A stretch of 64,000 nt of DNA from Isoetes taiwanensis (GCA_021234155.1 JAJEKV010000002.1:9541630-9605629); one strand, 5' to 3'; positions 10,601 through 24,800 are shown, counted from the stretch's first letter. The notes: a model not told the origin generated them from the letters alone. Made by a program: numbers and translations.

Positions 10601-13600
10601 CACCGGGTGGTTAGAATATATATGATCACGGATAACTTGTTGATGAACTATTTGCTTGTAAAACAAAGGAGGCCCTGTGATCAAATACACATCCAATTCA
10701 TCCTCAATTTCAACAACTGCCGTAGTTATTATCTCTCTTTGAGCAAAAATAATGCAGGGAAAGGGTAATATATAATTCATGGTGGAGTACAAGGAGAATC
10801 TAAGTGCATATGTTCATAATAGAACTCGTAGACCTTTTAATTTCATCTTACCTTTAACTCCTAGTCTAGTCAATCACCTATTTTTGCAGTTTTAAAGATG
10901 ACACGCATTAATGATATTCACTTTTTCCATATTAAACATTCTTGTCAAGGAACACCCTCAACACTTTCTAAAATTCAAGTATTACTTCATCTCTAAATTG
11001 CCATTTGGGTATTCCCTTAAATCGGAACAGGTTGTAAAAGCCCAATGAGTTAGCAAGTTTCTGCACAGGAGTCTGATTAGATAAGATAGTGGCACAATGA
11101 ACCAGGAGGGGAGTCTTTTAATTTGATCATATGGCTGGGTCACAAGTGGACTATTCACATTCTAATGGAGAAAACTTTTATAGGGACTTTCTGAAACCAA
11201 TTCGAAAGGATTCTCGCTTATCCTCCTATTGATAGTTAGCACTCCCAGCCTATCTTCACACTCAAATTGTTTGAAGGTTGTATATATAGTATGCTGACAA
11301 CTAAGTAGGAATAGATAGGTGCTTTTAATTTAGTCATTTTAAATAAAGTTGGGTTTGCATTGTAACCCTCAGTTCAAAAAGTTTCAAAAATAAAAGTCGA
11401 AGCTTTTTATCAAATGGAGGTCGCTTTCTATCTCATTATATGAACACCTCTAATTGCTACCCTTCTAACCGCTTCTTTTGAATAAAAAAATTTAACTGTA
11501 CCAAATATTTTTAATAGATAATAAACCTTGCAATTATTTAACCTTACAAATATTTCATAATAAGTAGATTCAACCTCGCATTAATAATCTTACCTGGCCA
11601 CATTGCAATTGCTCATCTTGCAAGCAGTAACAATCTATGAGGTGCATCTTGTGTATGCGATCCTTAATATAGGAGTGTATGGAAACCCAATATAATGGAA
11701 GTATGGGATCCTTACTTATAGGTAGGTTCTATATACTTAGCTTTAAGTAAGCATATAAGTTTTCCTTTCTAGAATATTATAGCCTTTGAACATAATTATA
11801 TTCTTCTATTTCGTCTTACTATGTATTATGTGTTTATCATGTAAAGTTTGGTAGTGGACATTTTAAGGATGATCGTCTTCTTGTGTCTTCATCTTCAGAC
11901 TCAATCATATAGTCTCAATAAATCGTGCAATTATTTTGAAACCTTGCACTCATATGCACCTACAATTTGCATTGATGAACTTACTTAGGAATTTGACCAT
12001 ACGTTAATATGGAAGTTTACTTGGAGTTCAGATGTTCAACCATGTGTTTTCCCAAAAATTGAACGAGGGGGATATCTGGTGTGAGGGGAATTGCAAGATA
12101 TATCAGGTCAAAAATTTCACCCCCTATGTATCTTGACACATGAGGATCGATGCTCTCTCCACACGTTGTGCACTAACGCCGGAAAAATCGTTCCAAACTG
12201 AAGCCCTCAAAGAAACAAATTTTAAAGATACTCAATCGCTTATGGATGTAACTTCAAACACAAAATTTCTTCAAAACGAGGTAGTAATTTATTTCTCTTA
12301 ATAAATAGTCTTGCTCATGACACTAAACGATTGAATACATCATCACGAAAATAACAAGGTGCTGCGCACAGAGGGTTGCCCTCCATGGCCGGAAGGTGAA
12401 GTGGCTTAAATGATACTTTAAAGTCATGTTTTCACAATCAATCGAAAATAGAATACTTGATACCATAACTTTATGGGAATTGTCCCTTGCTTATAAATCT
12501 TTTGTGTTCCGCGATGTGGAAATGCATTGCAAGCTGCATGACAGAGAGAATGGAAATACATGTTTTGTTAGCAAGCATAGAAATGAGAATAACTCCTTGA
12601 AGACCTCCCCATCTATTTTTGTGCTCTGAGGAGGAAAAACATGGAGCAAAGTTGTTGTGTGAAGATGTCGACATAATGAAGTTAAAGAAATAGTGTACGA
12701 CCACTCTTCCTTTTATAATTATTATGATGCTTTTGGTAAGAACATTTCAGTATATTCAAATATATAAGATTTACAACCTTGATTTAGACTTTTACAATCG
12801 CATCCTAAAATATGAATGCCACATTTTTATATATATGACGTCATTTGTGGCTCCAGAGCAAAAATGCAAATACATAAAATATAAGTTGTTTTACATTGAA
12901 AGATGGATGTTGCTAAAGGTCGCATCGCCTCTTACTCATGCATGCTCAAGACACCTTCCACGCCTATAATTGCAAATAAAAATGCAATTTTGTATACAAA
13001 AATTGCCCCTAACAAGTGCCTTTCACTGCCAACTCTAGATTTGGAATACCAAACATATTTCATTAGCCCCCAAATACTAAGGTTTAGGCAAATAAATAGA
13101 CCAATTTAGCAAGTGTTTTGACAAATATACTTACATGAATTTTCATCTTTAAACTCAAGTAGAAAACCCCACTTCACTCATGCATGACTTGTATGGTGCC
13201 TAAAATGAACCTCCCTTTGACTTAGATTGGGATATCATCGTGAAGCCAATTAGATGCTCATTATTGGCTTCCAAATCGCTTTGATGATCTAATTGCCCTT
13301 CTAAACACCAAAAATCTTATGCCCTTGAACAAATTCTCTCAAGTAGGCGATCACTGTTGAAATATAAATGCTAAACTATGTCACACATGTTACCTTGTTA
13401 CCAAGATATACCAAAACCACAAACCACAAATGACCACCCAAATTCCACCACAACCTGACAGGCCTTTGTAAAAGATATATTGTATTGGCAAAATGCTTCT
13501 TATACCAACCACTCTTTCAGCTCTCCACTTATTGCCACATTTCATAAAAGCACATCGTCAAATCTAGAAACATTTTTCTACTCTAAAAGTTGCATGACCC

Positions 13601-13770
13601 TAAAAAAGCAAAAGGCCTTCACCTTGAAAGAATTCCAAGACTCGTACATCACGTATACATCTTTTATTTATCATCTCATGAGTAAACTTCAAACTATGCA
13701 ATTATATTCAAAGGTCTCCATACTCTAGTGAAAGCTCATCCGCAGGACATCCTTGCTATTTCAATTACTC
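7656..13770. other. Long stretch without recognised genes
   Basis: I read this 6.1 kb in six frames and recognised no protein family, RNA gene or known repeat. The longest open pieces are 91 codons on the minus strand (7956-8231), 82 codons on the plus strand (13480-13728), and a 67-codon minus-strand piece at 10589-10792 of even amino-acid make-up. None shows a motif I can name or exon borders I can support. The composition is ordinary AT-rich intergenic. Confidence 0.5.
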
Positions 13771-13774
13771 TCAT

Positions 13775-14030
13775 ATTGTGATTAAATTCGTATGTATCAG
13801 CATCGTTTCCTACGTATTGTTAATGGTGATTAGCTTTGTATATACATTAACATTAGAGATGATTAGCATCGTATGTATCATTAATGGTGCATGGCTTTGT
13901 ATATTTATTGACATTGGGTTATGGGCCTTGCCCTATTTCACCAGTTCATCTTGTGATTAGCTTCATATGTATCGTTAATGGCGTTCATATGTATCTTCAT
14001 GGTGGTTAGCTTCGTATGGACGTTAATGGC
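13775..14030 (+). repeat. Degenerate tandem repeat, ~30-bp unit
   Basis: A unit close to GATTAGCTTCGTATGTATC followed by GTTAATGGTG recurs about eight times with spacing of roughly 25-45 bp, for example near 13805, 13860, 13955, 13985 and 14010. Units differ by substitutions and indels. Confidence 0.65.
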
Positions 14031-14070
14031 CTTCCTACTACGTTCTGGCCACAAATCTATTGTATTTTAC

Positions 14071-14108
14071 ATAATATATATATATATTATATATATATAT
14101 ATTATTAT
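14071..14108. repeat. (AT)n microsatellite, self-complementary
   Basis: Continuous TA/AT dinucleotides interrupted by single TT steps, so the run can fold on itself. Confidence 0.9.
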
Positions 14109-14109
14109 T

Positions 14110-15000
14110 TGTTCCTAAGGCGCGTATAAGGCCTTCCACAATGTTCTCTCTTTACACGTGTGACAAATAAACGTCCTTGCTAGGACAAAATAACTTCTTG
14201 TGGGAATAGCGTTTTCAGTATAAAAAAAGAAGAAAATGTATTTTAGCATCAAAAAGATGCCTTCCAACGGTAACAACCACCACCTTCAAAAATGCCTTTA
14301 TCATCAACAAAGTTTCAGTTTTTGGTTCCACTTGGTAATATAGATTTCACCTGGATTTCATCTATTATAAGCTGGCAAATCCCAAATTGTTATAGCATTT
14401 GTTGGAGACGCATCGCATTAGTAACGCCAAGATAGCAAGCAGGGTAAAAAGGAAGAAAAAGTTGGAAAAATATCACATTACCACCGCAGCAAGAAAATGC
14501 GTACAAAATTGGTCGAATGCAAAGACTACACCGCTTAAATTGTGCCAAAAGCCGGGCTTAGTTTATTTGAAGAGAGGGAGTCATTCCTTAAATAATTGAT
14601 TGCTATTCTGGCCAACTATAAACAAGAAGAATAAGGTCTATGAAAAAGTTCGCTGCCGCGATGTCGGTTGTTCCTCCCGTGGGCCAATCCTCTCTCATTT
14701 TTCCATGACGGTTCAAGCCCATTCACCACTCCATATAATGCTGGCCTTTTGTTCCGCATTGGAGTCTATGCACCGAAGACTGTATTACCATCCTGCATCC
14801 CTTCTCGTAATACCTGCATTGTATACCACTATCCACAATCATTTGTAAGCTTCCTCGGCCGCATGCATTAAATGGGCCTCAAGACATTCAAGAAATAGTG
14901 TCATCTTACATGCAGTGCATCCATATCAAGAGCGCAAATTTCATATCTACTAAATGTTCTTAAAGAAAGTATAACCAAGGTGAATGGCGCTTGAATAGCA
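14110..15000. other. Nothing recognised
   Basis: Two overlapping plus-strand open pieces (14600-14848 and 14668-14871) are in different frames and match nothing I know. Confidence 0.45.
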
Positions 15001-15009
15001 CAATTAGGA

Positions 15010-15945
15010 AAAGTTTGGAAGTTACTCATTCAATAAGATCAGCTCTTCTGGGTGGTATGTGAGATGCTTTTATCGACATTTCCTCCCACTTATGATGCCC
15101 ACAAAAGAAGACTCCAAAGCCAGATAAGTATGTCACTCCTTTTAGATGGCCTTTTGGTGTGATGGTATCTAAGATACCATAATGCAACGCCACCACCGGC
15201 CATAAATTACTCCACATGCGTGCATACCGTGGGATCATATATTACTTGCTCAAGATCAACATAACCTATTGTGCCAACATCATCGGAGGAACCTAGACTT
15301 TTCCTAGCTTGTAAAGCCCCTATAATCCAAAAGTCCAAACCTTAGCAACAAAATTCTCATCAAGAAGAACATCATTTACTCTAAAATCCAGCATGTGTGC
15401 AACCGCTGTTGTCTCCTCGTAAATATTGTAAGCCCGCATCAAAAATAAATCATTAAATTCCGTATTGGTAAAATAAATGAGTTTAAATATTTGAATGCAA
15501 CTTCCAAAGACTAACAGCAATATTAGAAAAGTCTTTGTTTAAAGTCAAGACTTCCCGTGGATCATCTTTTGTTCCGCCAAATCACATAACATGCTGTAGC
15601 TATAACAAATTGTAAATAGGACACAACTGGGAAATTAATATAGTAGCCATGGCATACCGTGACAGTACGCAGTATATCTCCATTAGGAAGATAATCATAT
15701 ATCAAAGATTCAAGTCGACATCGCTATCTTGACAACAACCAAGGAGAGACTAACAAGATGTTTGTAGAAAGATTCTGACAATTTGTTCGCCCGGCTCCAA
15801 TGTGGAACATGCCATGCCGAGAAAACTTTGAGGTCGTAAACTTGGAATTATGAATTTAACGTAACATATTAAAGAAGCTACCGTGTAGAGTATAAGGGAA
15901 TGCCTATAAAACCAATCAAATAACAACTCATTTAACTCCTTCAAT
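15010..15945 (-). pseudogene. Receptor-like protein kinase fragment
   Basis: Minus-strand pieces in several frames appear in the correct order of a plant receptor kinase. From about 15945 down: a nucleotide-binding-lobe part ending SLLGCCQDSDV, then VYDYLPNGDIL-like residues near 15690, a degraded catalytic-loop region, then VNDVLLDENFVAKV with (W)TFGL in place of SDFGL at 15320-15390. Next come RYAR at 15220 on (normally DPEYAR), PKGH..SGFGVFF (normally KGDVYSFGVFL) near 15130, and the acidic helix with ADLIEWV at about 15010-15040. Stops and frame changes separate the blocks, and the HRD and DFG catalytic residues are not intact as read. The kinase call rests on the order of at least five landmarks. 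No introns, membrane helix or ectodomain can be attached with confidence. Confidence 0.7.
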
Positions 15946-17059
15946 ATTACACATTAGCCAAATCTAGTTGCTTTATGATAATGAATCACCGCCTTCCAAT
16001 GTGTAGGCAAAGAAATGTTTACTCATCATACAACAAGAAAAAGACACTCTGTAAATACGAAAACTCAAAGATGGCTACCGATCTCTCATAGTTTTTCTTT
16101 TGATGTTCTCACAAGAAGGCTCTCTTTTAAAAAAATAACTACATTACGCACCAAACTTTGCCAAAAGGTAAATTGGTGTTGAAGACGATAGCATGGTAAC
16201 TGAATGTTAGAGAGGCATCATATGTCTGGTATACTGTAATCCACAATCCGAAATTGGGTATATAGCTCTAACAACCCACAAGAAACAAACCGCCCACAAT
16301 ATTGACAACTCTCCAAGAGGAGGAGCTAGCACTGGCTCTTAGCATGGCAGAGCAAGGAATGGGAGTCACCCTAGCTGCCAAGGAAAAAGGCAAATGTGAG
16401 ATGGCTAGGAGCAGGGGGTCTTGTGGAATATCTGAGTACCAGCAAAGAAGTGGTAGAAGCTCTTAAGCAAGATACCCCAAGTGGCACTCGTGAGTGCAGT
16501 AAAACTCTAGATGTGGCATAGGGCCCGTACATGTATGCTGTAGAGAACCTCGCATAACTTTATGCCTAGCTCAAGCAGTATTTATGATGTTTGCCTTCCC
16601 ACCACGGACATGGAATGCCATGAGACCGAATCTGTAGGAAAGAGAAGGGGCTGAAAATCATAGCTAGGAAGGGGGGAACAGGGTGAGTGAGGTTGCTCAG
16701 TATTCCTCTCTTTTGGATGCCTCCTCCTATGAACTTCTTTAGTTGTTCAATTGCGCCCCGATTTCGCATACAATATGAGTTTTTTAGAAGGAAGATCTTG
16801 CTGAGGATATGGCATAAAATGAGATAATGATATACATGCTGGATTTACTAGAAATGAATGACCTAAAGTAAAGGTAAATTTAATCTCAAATGCACATAAA
16901 TCTTGATTATACCTGACATGCTGAGGTTGAAAAAAACTCCGCATCGTATATAAAAAGTTTAAGACCAATGATAAATAAGCAAAGCAGATCTTTTGTGATA
17001 ATTTATATTATATACCGCATATCTACCTCACATTCACTGCCGAAAATGAATCCAAAAAT
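15946..17059. other. Nothing recognised upstream of the kinase remnant
   Basis: Could hold the decayed ectodomain of the adjacent kinase, since it lies on its 5' side. The minus-strand open pieces (16566-16769, 16747-16968) show no motif I can name. Confidence 0.4.
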
Positions 17060-17359
17060 ACCACTCATAACCTCTTCTATCTCAAAGACCTCTATTTCAA
17101 CCATCTAGTGCTTTCCTCTATATAATGCCCCTTTGCACTTCCACGCTCTCTAAAAAAAACTTAACCAAATGAGATGAAGATTATAACTTTGTAGATGCAA
17201 ACAATATAATGCATAACAAAAGCAATATAGCATAATGCTGTAAATCGCTTGATTTATCCCCGTGATTTTAAAACTAAATATGGCCATTCTAGAATGAGAA
17301 TTAGAATCTGAAAATACGCTGTGTTGAATATAGTATGGTCATTACGCATCTTTGCAAGG

Positions 17360-19350
17360 AAGACTCTGCTCTTATCAGCCTCGCCATTGAAACGCCCATT
17401 TCATTTCCAATCCATGCACTCCACTTAACTTCTAATTGAGCTCTCCCCACATAGCATCAAATATAGACAAAGTCTACGCTTAAATGTGATACGCTTTGAC
17501 ATGAATAATGGCTCTAATTTGTGCTAAAAACAAAGGGGAAAATGTAAAAAATAGGTCATGCAAGGCCAAATGTTGGGAATCCTTCCCGCCCTTTTCCTCC
17601 TCATCATCCGCCCCGATATAGCCTTTTTTTCTTCAACGAAGTAAGTTGTGCACAAAATTGTTGTTGATGTGTTGAAATGTTAGGAAAAGAATCTCAAAAT
17701 AATATTCCAAAGAATCAATCTACAACAACTATATATTTAATTTAATTTAATTTATGCTCAATGCTTCCTAAGGGCTAAGAGAGGCCATGGAGCACAATAA
17801 CAAGTTATTTACAAGTTCAAAACAGAGTGTTTGATGTGTATCTACCGCCTCAAATAAGATCTTAATTCTATAGGTAATTACATCTAAATTGAAAAGAATA
17901 ATAATCTATATCCTCAGATAAATTCAATTTTTTCTCTCGATGTGCATATATCTCAATATTGGGTGAATGTGGTATTCATCTTCCACATTGGCAGATCCAC
18001 AGATTTTGCAATAATCTTGCTTCCATTGTGTATTGGGAGCATCCTCCAACCTCTATATCCAATCTGCGAACTCGACATTTGATACACTGTATGACCTTCA
18101 GAGCTTGGGGATGCAGTGTGAGTTCAAATTTTTTTGGCTTTTAATCCTCCAGCTGATTGACATTTTGCATTGCTATAATGTAACATCCGGACCCTCGATC
18201 CTCCACATGCAATTGCAAACCCCTCAAGTAACATTCTTGCATCCTGGATTACTATCCGCCAATGTGCATCTTTTATGCCCCACTCTGCTTGCCCATGCTT
18301 TTGAGACTTTTCAGCCACCCCCCTCGACCAATCCAAGCATAGCCCGTATGAAGGATGGTTTCCAACTTTGTTTCTGCTCTCCTCGCTAAGAAAATTCTAT
18401 GGACTGGAAAAGAGCTTCAATCTTAAAGGGAACATACATGATTTTGCAAGTATAATGGCATAGAGGATTTGGGCTTATCAAGCCAAGTAGAATGCCTTTT
18501 TGTACCGCTTCATTTGATTCCCACAACCTAGAGGAAAATTTTGGTCCCTGCATAAGGCCCCATAGAGCAACATTATTTGCACCTGTCTTAAACAAACTTT
18601 CTTGAGCCTCTAGCTCATTAAAAGATGCCTTTACTACATTTTTGTGAGCATGTTGTATAAAGCTTCCTCTTCCCTTCCTCGTGATCTTCTAAGGCTAATA
18701 CAAATTCTTCCAATTATATTTGGAAGAGAGGTCTACTTCTGCTGTATTTATAACATCTCTATAGTCTCTAATGTATGTCCCCTCGATATATGAAACTTGG
18801 CCTTTCCTTGGTGTCAAGATCATAATCTTCATTTAGTCAGTATTCACATTCATTCTCTTTTCAAATACGTAAAGCTTCCAAACTACACACAAATGATTCT
18901 TTTGCAATACTTATTTCCTTACCGCTATTAGTACCACATCATCTGCATATAATAGCAACCTAATTATAAGTTCCCCAACTCCTATGCTTTTCGCTAAGGA
19001 CGAGCTCTCATCCAATCATCTAATTGGTCATGAAAATACCAAACAGCTGCTTCTTACCAATGTGTCCAGCTCCCATGCAACTTTTATGAAACACCTATGT
19101 ATATAACTGAGACAAAACAGCCTCGACCCCAAGGAACCCCTCTTCATGTCATCCTCACCTACCCCTTCTGTGGAACAAATGTGAAATGCTTTGGCTTAAG
19201 TCTATAAAAGCTTAGATACAAAGACAAAGATTGGGAGATTTAGCTTTCTATTAGTACCCTCTAAGGTAAGTGAATATATGGTCTAGAGCATCGCGGCTTC
19301 CTCCCCAAGCCAGCTTGGAACAAAGAACGCTATTCCCAGATCCTCAAAAT
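17360..19350 (-). pseudogene. LINE reverse transcriptase remnant (copy 1)
   Basis: The minus strand carries pieces of a non-LTR retrotransposon reverse transcriptase. The active-site box reads YADDVVLIA at 18,938-18,949, followed by KRMNVN-like residues and, near 18,790, the thumb-side DYRE. Downstream (lower coordinates) come NNVALWGLMQ (18,386-18,595) and C-terminal cysteine/histidine pieces around 18,000. The order fits the region after the RT core of plant LINEs. Frames change repeatedly, so no continuous protein exists. The same fragment occurs in the duplicate at 28,290-30,200, where the active-site box is altered. Confidence 0.75.
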
Positions 19351-21729
19351 TCTGTTGAGCTTAGTTTGATCTCCGTATAGCCCAATATTTTGTGCAAATG
19401 TACCGCCACATCAAGATTGTTCCTATATAATTAGATGCTACCTTTGTCTCATGCCTTGTGTATAGGATGAACCAAATTGGTCTTCCAATATATTAATAAA
19501 TGTAATACATACCAATCACACTATATAAACATAAAGAATGTTCATTGTATTAGATTGGCCCATCTAAGTTAGACCTTTAGTTGACCCATCCGAAGTTTAA
19601 ACCCATTGGCTATCATCTACTGACGGGTGAGTGCAAGTCTCATCTTGTATTTCATAGTGTCTTTTCTTCATTATTAAAGAAAAGTACAAGAAAGAAGTAG
19701 ACAACAAAGCTCCCCAATAGAAATAAACTGTAAGTGGGATCATGTTCCATAGCTCTCACTTTTACACTTTGTGGTGTCCTAACTTTTCTATCATAAATTG
19801 TCTTTTTGCCTCTTCCCTTTATAACTCTCACGAGTAATAGGAGATTCTTGCAAATTCTAACCAAAACAGTAATTCACCTGAATAGTTTGTGTTGGCTTCT
19901 AATCTATACAACTTCAATTTGATTTCCGCATAGTTCTACTCAAAGTATGTAATATGCACAAAGAAAACTAGCAAAAATATGTTGATGTGGTTATTAAGCT
20001 GAAATAGCCCTAAATTACTTACAAGACTACTAAGAGTGGTTTGCTTTAGAAGAGAGAGATAACCAACGGTATATGGATGCCCATAATATAGACCATGACC
20101 TTGATCTCAGATGCTTGGCACGGAGGACAGAGTGCGTGCCAGCCAAGATCAATAAAGTTGTCGTTTTCTTTTTCGGCTCAGATAACTTGCTATACTTTAT
20201 GGAGACTTAACAATTAACAAAGTGCCTTTTATAGAGACTAGCAATTAGGAAAAGCAAAAAGAGTAATAGGTTCCATAGGTCAGAATGACTCATATAGCTT
20301 AGGAATGAATGCTAAATTAGATTAAATTAAAATCTGATCGGGATCAGATGTCTATAGGATCAAGTAAAAGCTTTTCAAGAGAAAAAACTCTGTTAATAAG
20401 CCTACTCAAAATATTCCCTAAGCCACCGCATAATATGAGAGGGATAACACTCTTGAATCATGGCGTGACCGACCAAACACTCCTAGCCACATCGGCATCC
20501 AAACACCTCCATCTCTAGAGGTTCAAAGGTTGCTTTGTACCCTACACCCATCCATCATTGCCCATATAATCAAGTGTTGACACAACTTCAATTGGACCTC
20601 CTCATAATATTAACTAATTCTAATATTTAGCCCCTAAATTCACTAGGGTTGAAGGTTAGGTTTCCACCTTAATACCTTCCACGATTTACATAGCTAATCT
20701 ACCTTAGGAATAATTAATGCACCATTAATTATTCCTTATAGTGGACGGTCATGTATTTAAAATCTAAAAGGGGTATATAAAATGCGCGGAAATATCACAA
20801 AAGACGTGACACACTACGTGCTCAGAGGTACCGTGATACCATAAATAAACTGAAATAAAGTGTATGTTTGAGGGCGATGTTTCCCAATTGTTAGTCTAGA
20901 AAAATATCTATCCATCGCCACATAAGAAGTCACCTACATGTCTCAACATGTAAAGGGTTTTGTAGCTACTCCCCTTCTTAGACTTTTATGGAAACCTAAT
21001 AAATCCAGTTAGCCCAACTTAGATATGAGATATATAGCAATGTTTTTATGTTCCAGTTTTCCTCATGGTTGTCCACAAACTGCATCTAATCATAATAGTC
21101 TTGAGTAAAAGCTTCTTTAGTTATATGTTTCAAATCAAAAATGCTTTCTCTCGCAATGCAAGAATTTAGATTGAATTGTATTGTAAATTAGTGCTTTCTA
21201 CATTCAACTTGATTGGATCCACATTGAGCAAATACGAGTTCAATCAAGATTTGTTTCTTCGAGTACCAAAAGCAAGTATAACACTCCGACATGTCCCAAG
21301 GTATGGAAACCCACAACAAACTTTTAGCCCAACTTAGATGAGATATGATAGTTTTTTATGTTCCAAGACTCATGGTTGTCCACAACCAAAGTGCAAAGTA
21401 AAAGACATGAATCTAGCTTCTCATGTTCCCATTCAGCCTCCAAAGATTTATGAGACCATCATGCAGTGCTCTCATGGTGCTAGACTCAGCAGGATAGAAG
21501 TAAATAAATTTTACTTACTTGGTTTAGCCGGGAATATTTTTCCAGCCCTCTTCAACAGATAGTGATTGTTAAGACATGGGCGATAAGTTTAGAGGGATGG
21601 TGGCATTGCGGGCAAAGATTGAACTTCACCGAATACCACTATCCCCACTAATTCATCGCTCTGTCTTTCTTTCATTCTCCGCCAAAACCCGCCTGCGTTT
21701 TTGGATAGGGAGATTTAAAGGTTTCTGGA
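19351..21729. other. Non-coding part of the duplication
   Basis: No protein family recognised. The corresponding part of copy 2 is where the GC-rich LINE inserted (the target maps to about 20,229 here, in the string TTTTATAGAGACTAG). Confidence 0.5.
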
Positions 21730-21870
21730 CAGATGGATCGTGGGATATTTCATCTTTGGAAAAGATGGATATTTCCATCTTTGATTTCCCATGTTTTGGA
21801 AAAGATGATATTTATCTTTGATTGTTTTGGAAAAGATGGGATATTTCATCTTTGGAACATGGTGTCGACT
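21730..21870. repeat. Tandem repeat of a self-complementary GGATATTTCATCTTT unit
   Basis: About four imperfect units of roughly 25-40 bp, each containing ATATTTCATCTTTGGAAAAG or a close variant. ATCTTT and AAAGAT flank the centre, so each unit can fold. The same array is at 36,855-36,945 in the duplicate. Confidence 0.7.
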
Positions 21871-24800
21871 ATATTTCAAGTGTTTTCGACGAATGCGGCT
21901 GGATCAAACTATTCCAGGTTTGCTGAATTTTTCTAGGTTGGTAGTAGCATGTTTTCTACTTATTTGCTAGAGGTCTTGAGCTCTTTAAAAATAAAACCAG
22001 TTCTTTCCTTGCAGATTTCCAAATATTCCCTTTTAACTTTCTAGCAACCATCCTATCTTTTCCTGATAATTTTATATGCGTTCTTTATCTAAAGAATTAG
22101 CTAATGCTGGCACCCATTGCAGAACAATTCTTATGTTGTTCTAATCATATGCTATCTTCTCTGGGGCTAAAGGCAATGCTGAGCCAGTCTAGGGAATGGG
22201 AGAGAGCTTAATGGTATTATTCTGTCTATTGCTTCATCTGTAATATGCCTAATATGTGTTTACGTTTTATTCTTTTGTCAAAGCCCCATGCATTTGGGAA
22301 TGCCTAGAGAAACATTCTCACACAGTTTAAGAAGCAAAATGCAAACTTCTATCCTTGTGAGAAATTGATTGGAAATGGAGCACTGAGGGTGGTGGAAAAG
22401 TATCTTACCAAAAGGCTGATACTTAAATCGGGCGTGTTCTAATGCGTAATCAGCTTCCTTTAGATTCGGCTTTTCTTAGCTAGGATATCTACTCTTCTTC
22501 TTCGAGCAATGGTAGACGCAGGAAAGAATTGTAGGCATGTGAGGAAGGAATCTCATTAGAAGTAAATGTGCTTCTTGAGATCATGTATAATCAGTTGCTA
22601 ATAATTGCAAAGAATATTCTAAATTATTGACATCAAGATTGGTTCCAAAACTACAAAACGTGCTATAGAGAAATTTTTAAATTATAGGTACATGTATGAC
22701 AGAAAGCCTTGCTTTGATCTGTAGCTTTATACTAGCATCACAGATCTTACGTAGTTGATAAGGAATTATTAGTATTGATAATTTCCATTTGTGTAATCAT
22801 AACCTAAGGAGTTATATGATCATGAAACTAGTATATTGTGTCTTCGGTGAGAAGTCTATGGTTACTTGTTTGCTCTCCTATGCTTGTTTTTCCTTCTTGT
22901 ATGCATATTTTCCTACCTCTTAACAGAGGACATGTTGGTGCATGACTCTATATCATTGTTCTTAATCATGGGTCTGCTGGACGTGATTCAGATAACTATG
23001 CTTTGTCCTGATCCCAGCAGACAGGCTGTATGCACTTTTACGGAATGAGGGAAGGAACCTAACAAAGATGGCAAATGAATCTATGCATAGTAGCATGTTG
23101 ACAAATGGTAGCTATTTCAAGTGGTGCATCCATCTCATGCCATCATCTACAGAGTGTAGTATCTGGTTTTGTAAGATTGTGTGCACTTTCATCAGTGTTA
23201 ACTGTATGTTGTCAAGATTCTGCTGCTGTTGAAGCCTCTCTTCCTGTTCCTTTGCTTGGGGCTTTGACCTCCTCTTAGATATATGCTTTACCTTCTGCCA
23301 CTAAAGTGTTGATGAAGATCCACTTGTGTGGAAAGAAAGACAATCACATAAACTGGCTATCAGAATCCAAACTCAAGACAATTACATGGGAAGTTCAGTG
23401 TCTTTTTGGCCTTGTTTGCTTTGGTATGCAAGTCATATTCCTGAGGTAGGAGGAGCCAGATCCACTCGGTCTGCTAGAATCATCCTCCTTGAACCTTTCC
23501 TGGCTTCTGTTTGGCTGCTTGCTATCTTGGTCCTTTTTTATCTGCTGGTTGAACAGACAACATCTACATCATGTGGTCTGAGCTCATAACCTTCCTCTTT
23601 AAACGCTTTGTCCTTAGAAGGAGAAAAAGAAAGTACTGGTAAATATGCAACTTGGCAAAAACAAACTCAGAGTTTTCCAATTTTTTAGTCTCTATTTTTC
23701 TTCTGAAGGACCAGTATATACCGCTGTATCTAAAACAAGCAGAGTAGACAAATCTACTTTGATTAAGATCCTTCCACCCAGCCTGAAGTTTTAATTGGCC
23801 AGTAGTCACTTATATAGCACATTTTTATTAACCGACTTAAGATAATAACCTGCACACTGGCATGTACTGCAACATCGTAGTTCGCGACGCCTTGTGACCT
23901 CCTCCTCAAGCGTAAAATGTCTGGCAGAGCAGAACCACTGTGAACATTTCCTGAAAAATGGACACACTAAAAATGAAGGTCATGCAATTCCTCTGAAAGT
24001 GGCAGGCAGTTCAATATGTCTCCAAGCATAAGGAATTGCCACTAGGATTGTTGGTTTTACATAGTGCTGTCAATAAAAATTAAATGGTTTTTGTCTCTCA
24101 GTTGAATACATAACTGAAAGTGTAATTTTAACCAATAAATTAGTGGAAATTGTTAGAGAAGATGCTTGTAAAAGTCCCTCTCCCTCTTTCTCCTTTGTCT
24201 CTCTTTCTTCGCTGTGCTAAGCTATTACTAATTCATAGGGACAATTCTTGAACAGTTGTTCATAGAGGAAAGATACGCCTTCAGAATTCAGTGAGTGGTG
24301 CATTACCTCTTCTTCTGATCCCTTGTGAGAAACTATAATATTACCTAGATTGAGACTCATGCTTTTAATGGGGTACCTTTGTAGATAATTTTGTGCTCTC
24401 CTCACGCTATTTACAATGCTGCAATCAACTTAGCTCACGCTGTGGCAATCTACCTATTTACTGTAAATAAAACATTCTAAAACCCAATGAGATGAGTAAT
24501 AATCTTGCCTTTGCTCTTCTTGTCCATGCTTGCAGATCCTTAAAAGGAAATGCAAAGTTATAGCAGAAACATGAATTTTAGATAATCAGCATGATGTGCA
24601 CTCTGAAATATAATTTTCAATCCTCACTCTATGCCCGGCCAATTCCTCTTCTCTGCTTGAGAAGCTTCAAGCAGGTTGCTACATTTGAGTGGGACTGGAA
24701 CAAGGCTTTTCTATTAACACTCTAATAGGGTCCGACATGATTGGCATAATTATTGCTAATAACATTTTCTAAAACAGATGATACCTGTATAACCTAATGT

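Noticed and set aside
12426-12704. ORFs open on both strands over the same 200 bp
   Set aside because: No conserved motif on either strand; chance overlap.
23326-23589. 87-codon ORF with a membrane-like helix
   Set aside because: The duplicate copy does not keep the frame or the residues.
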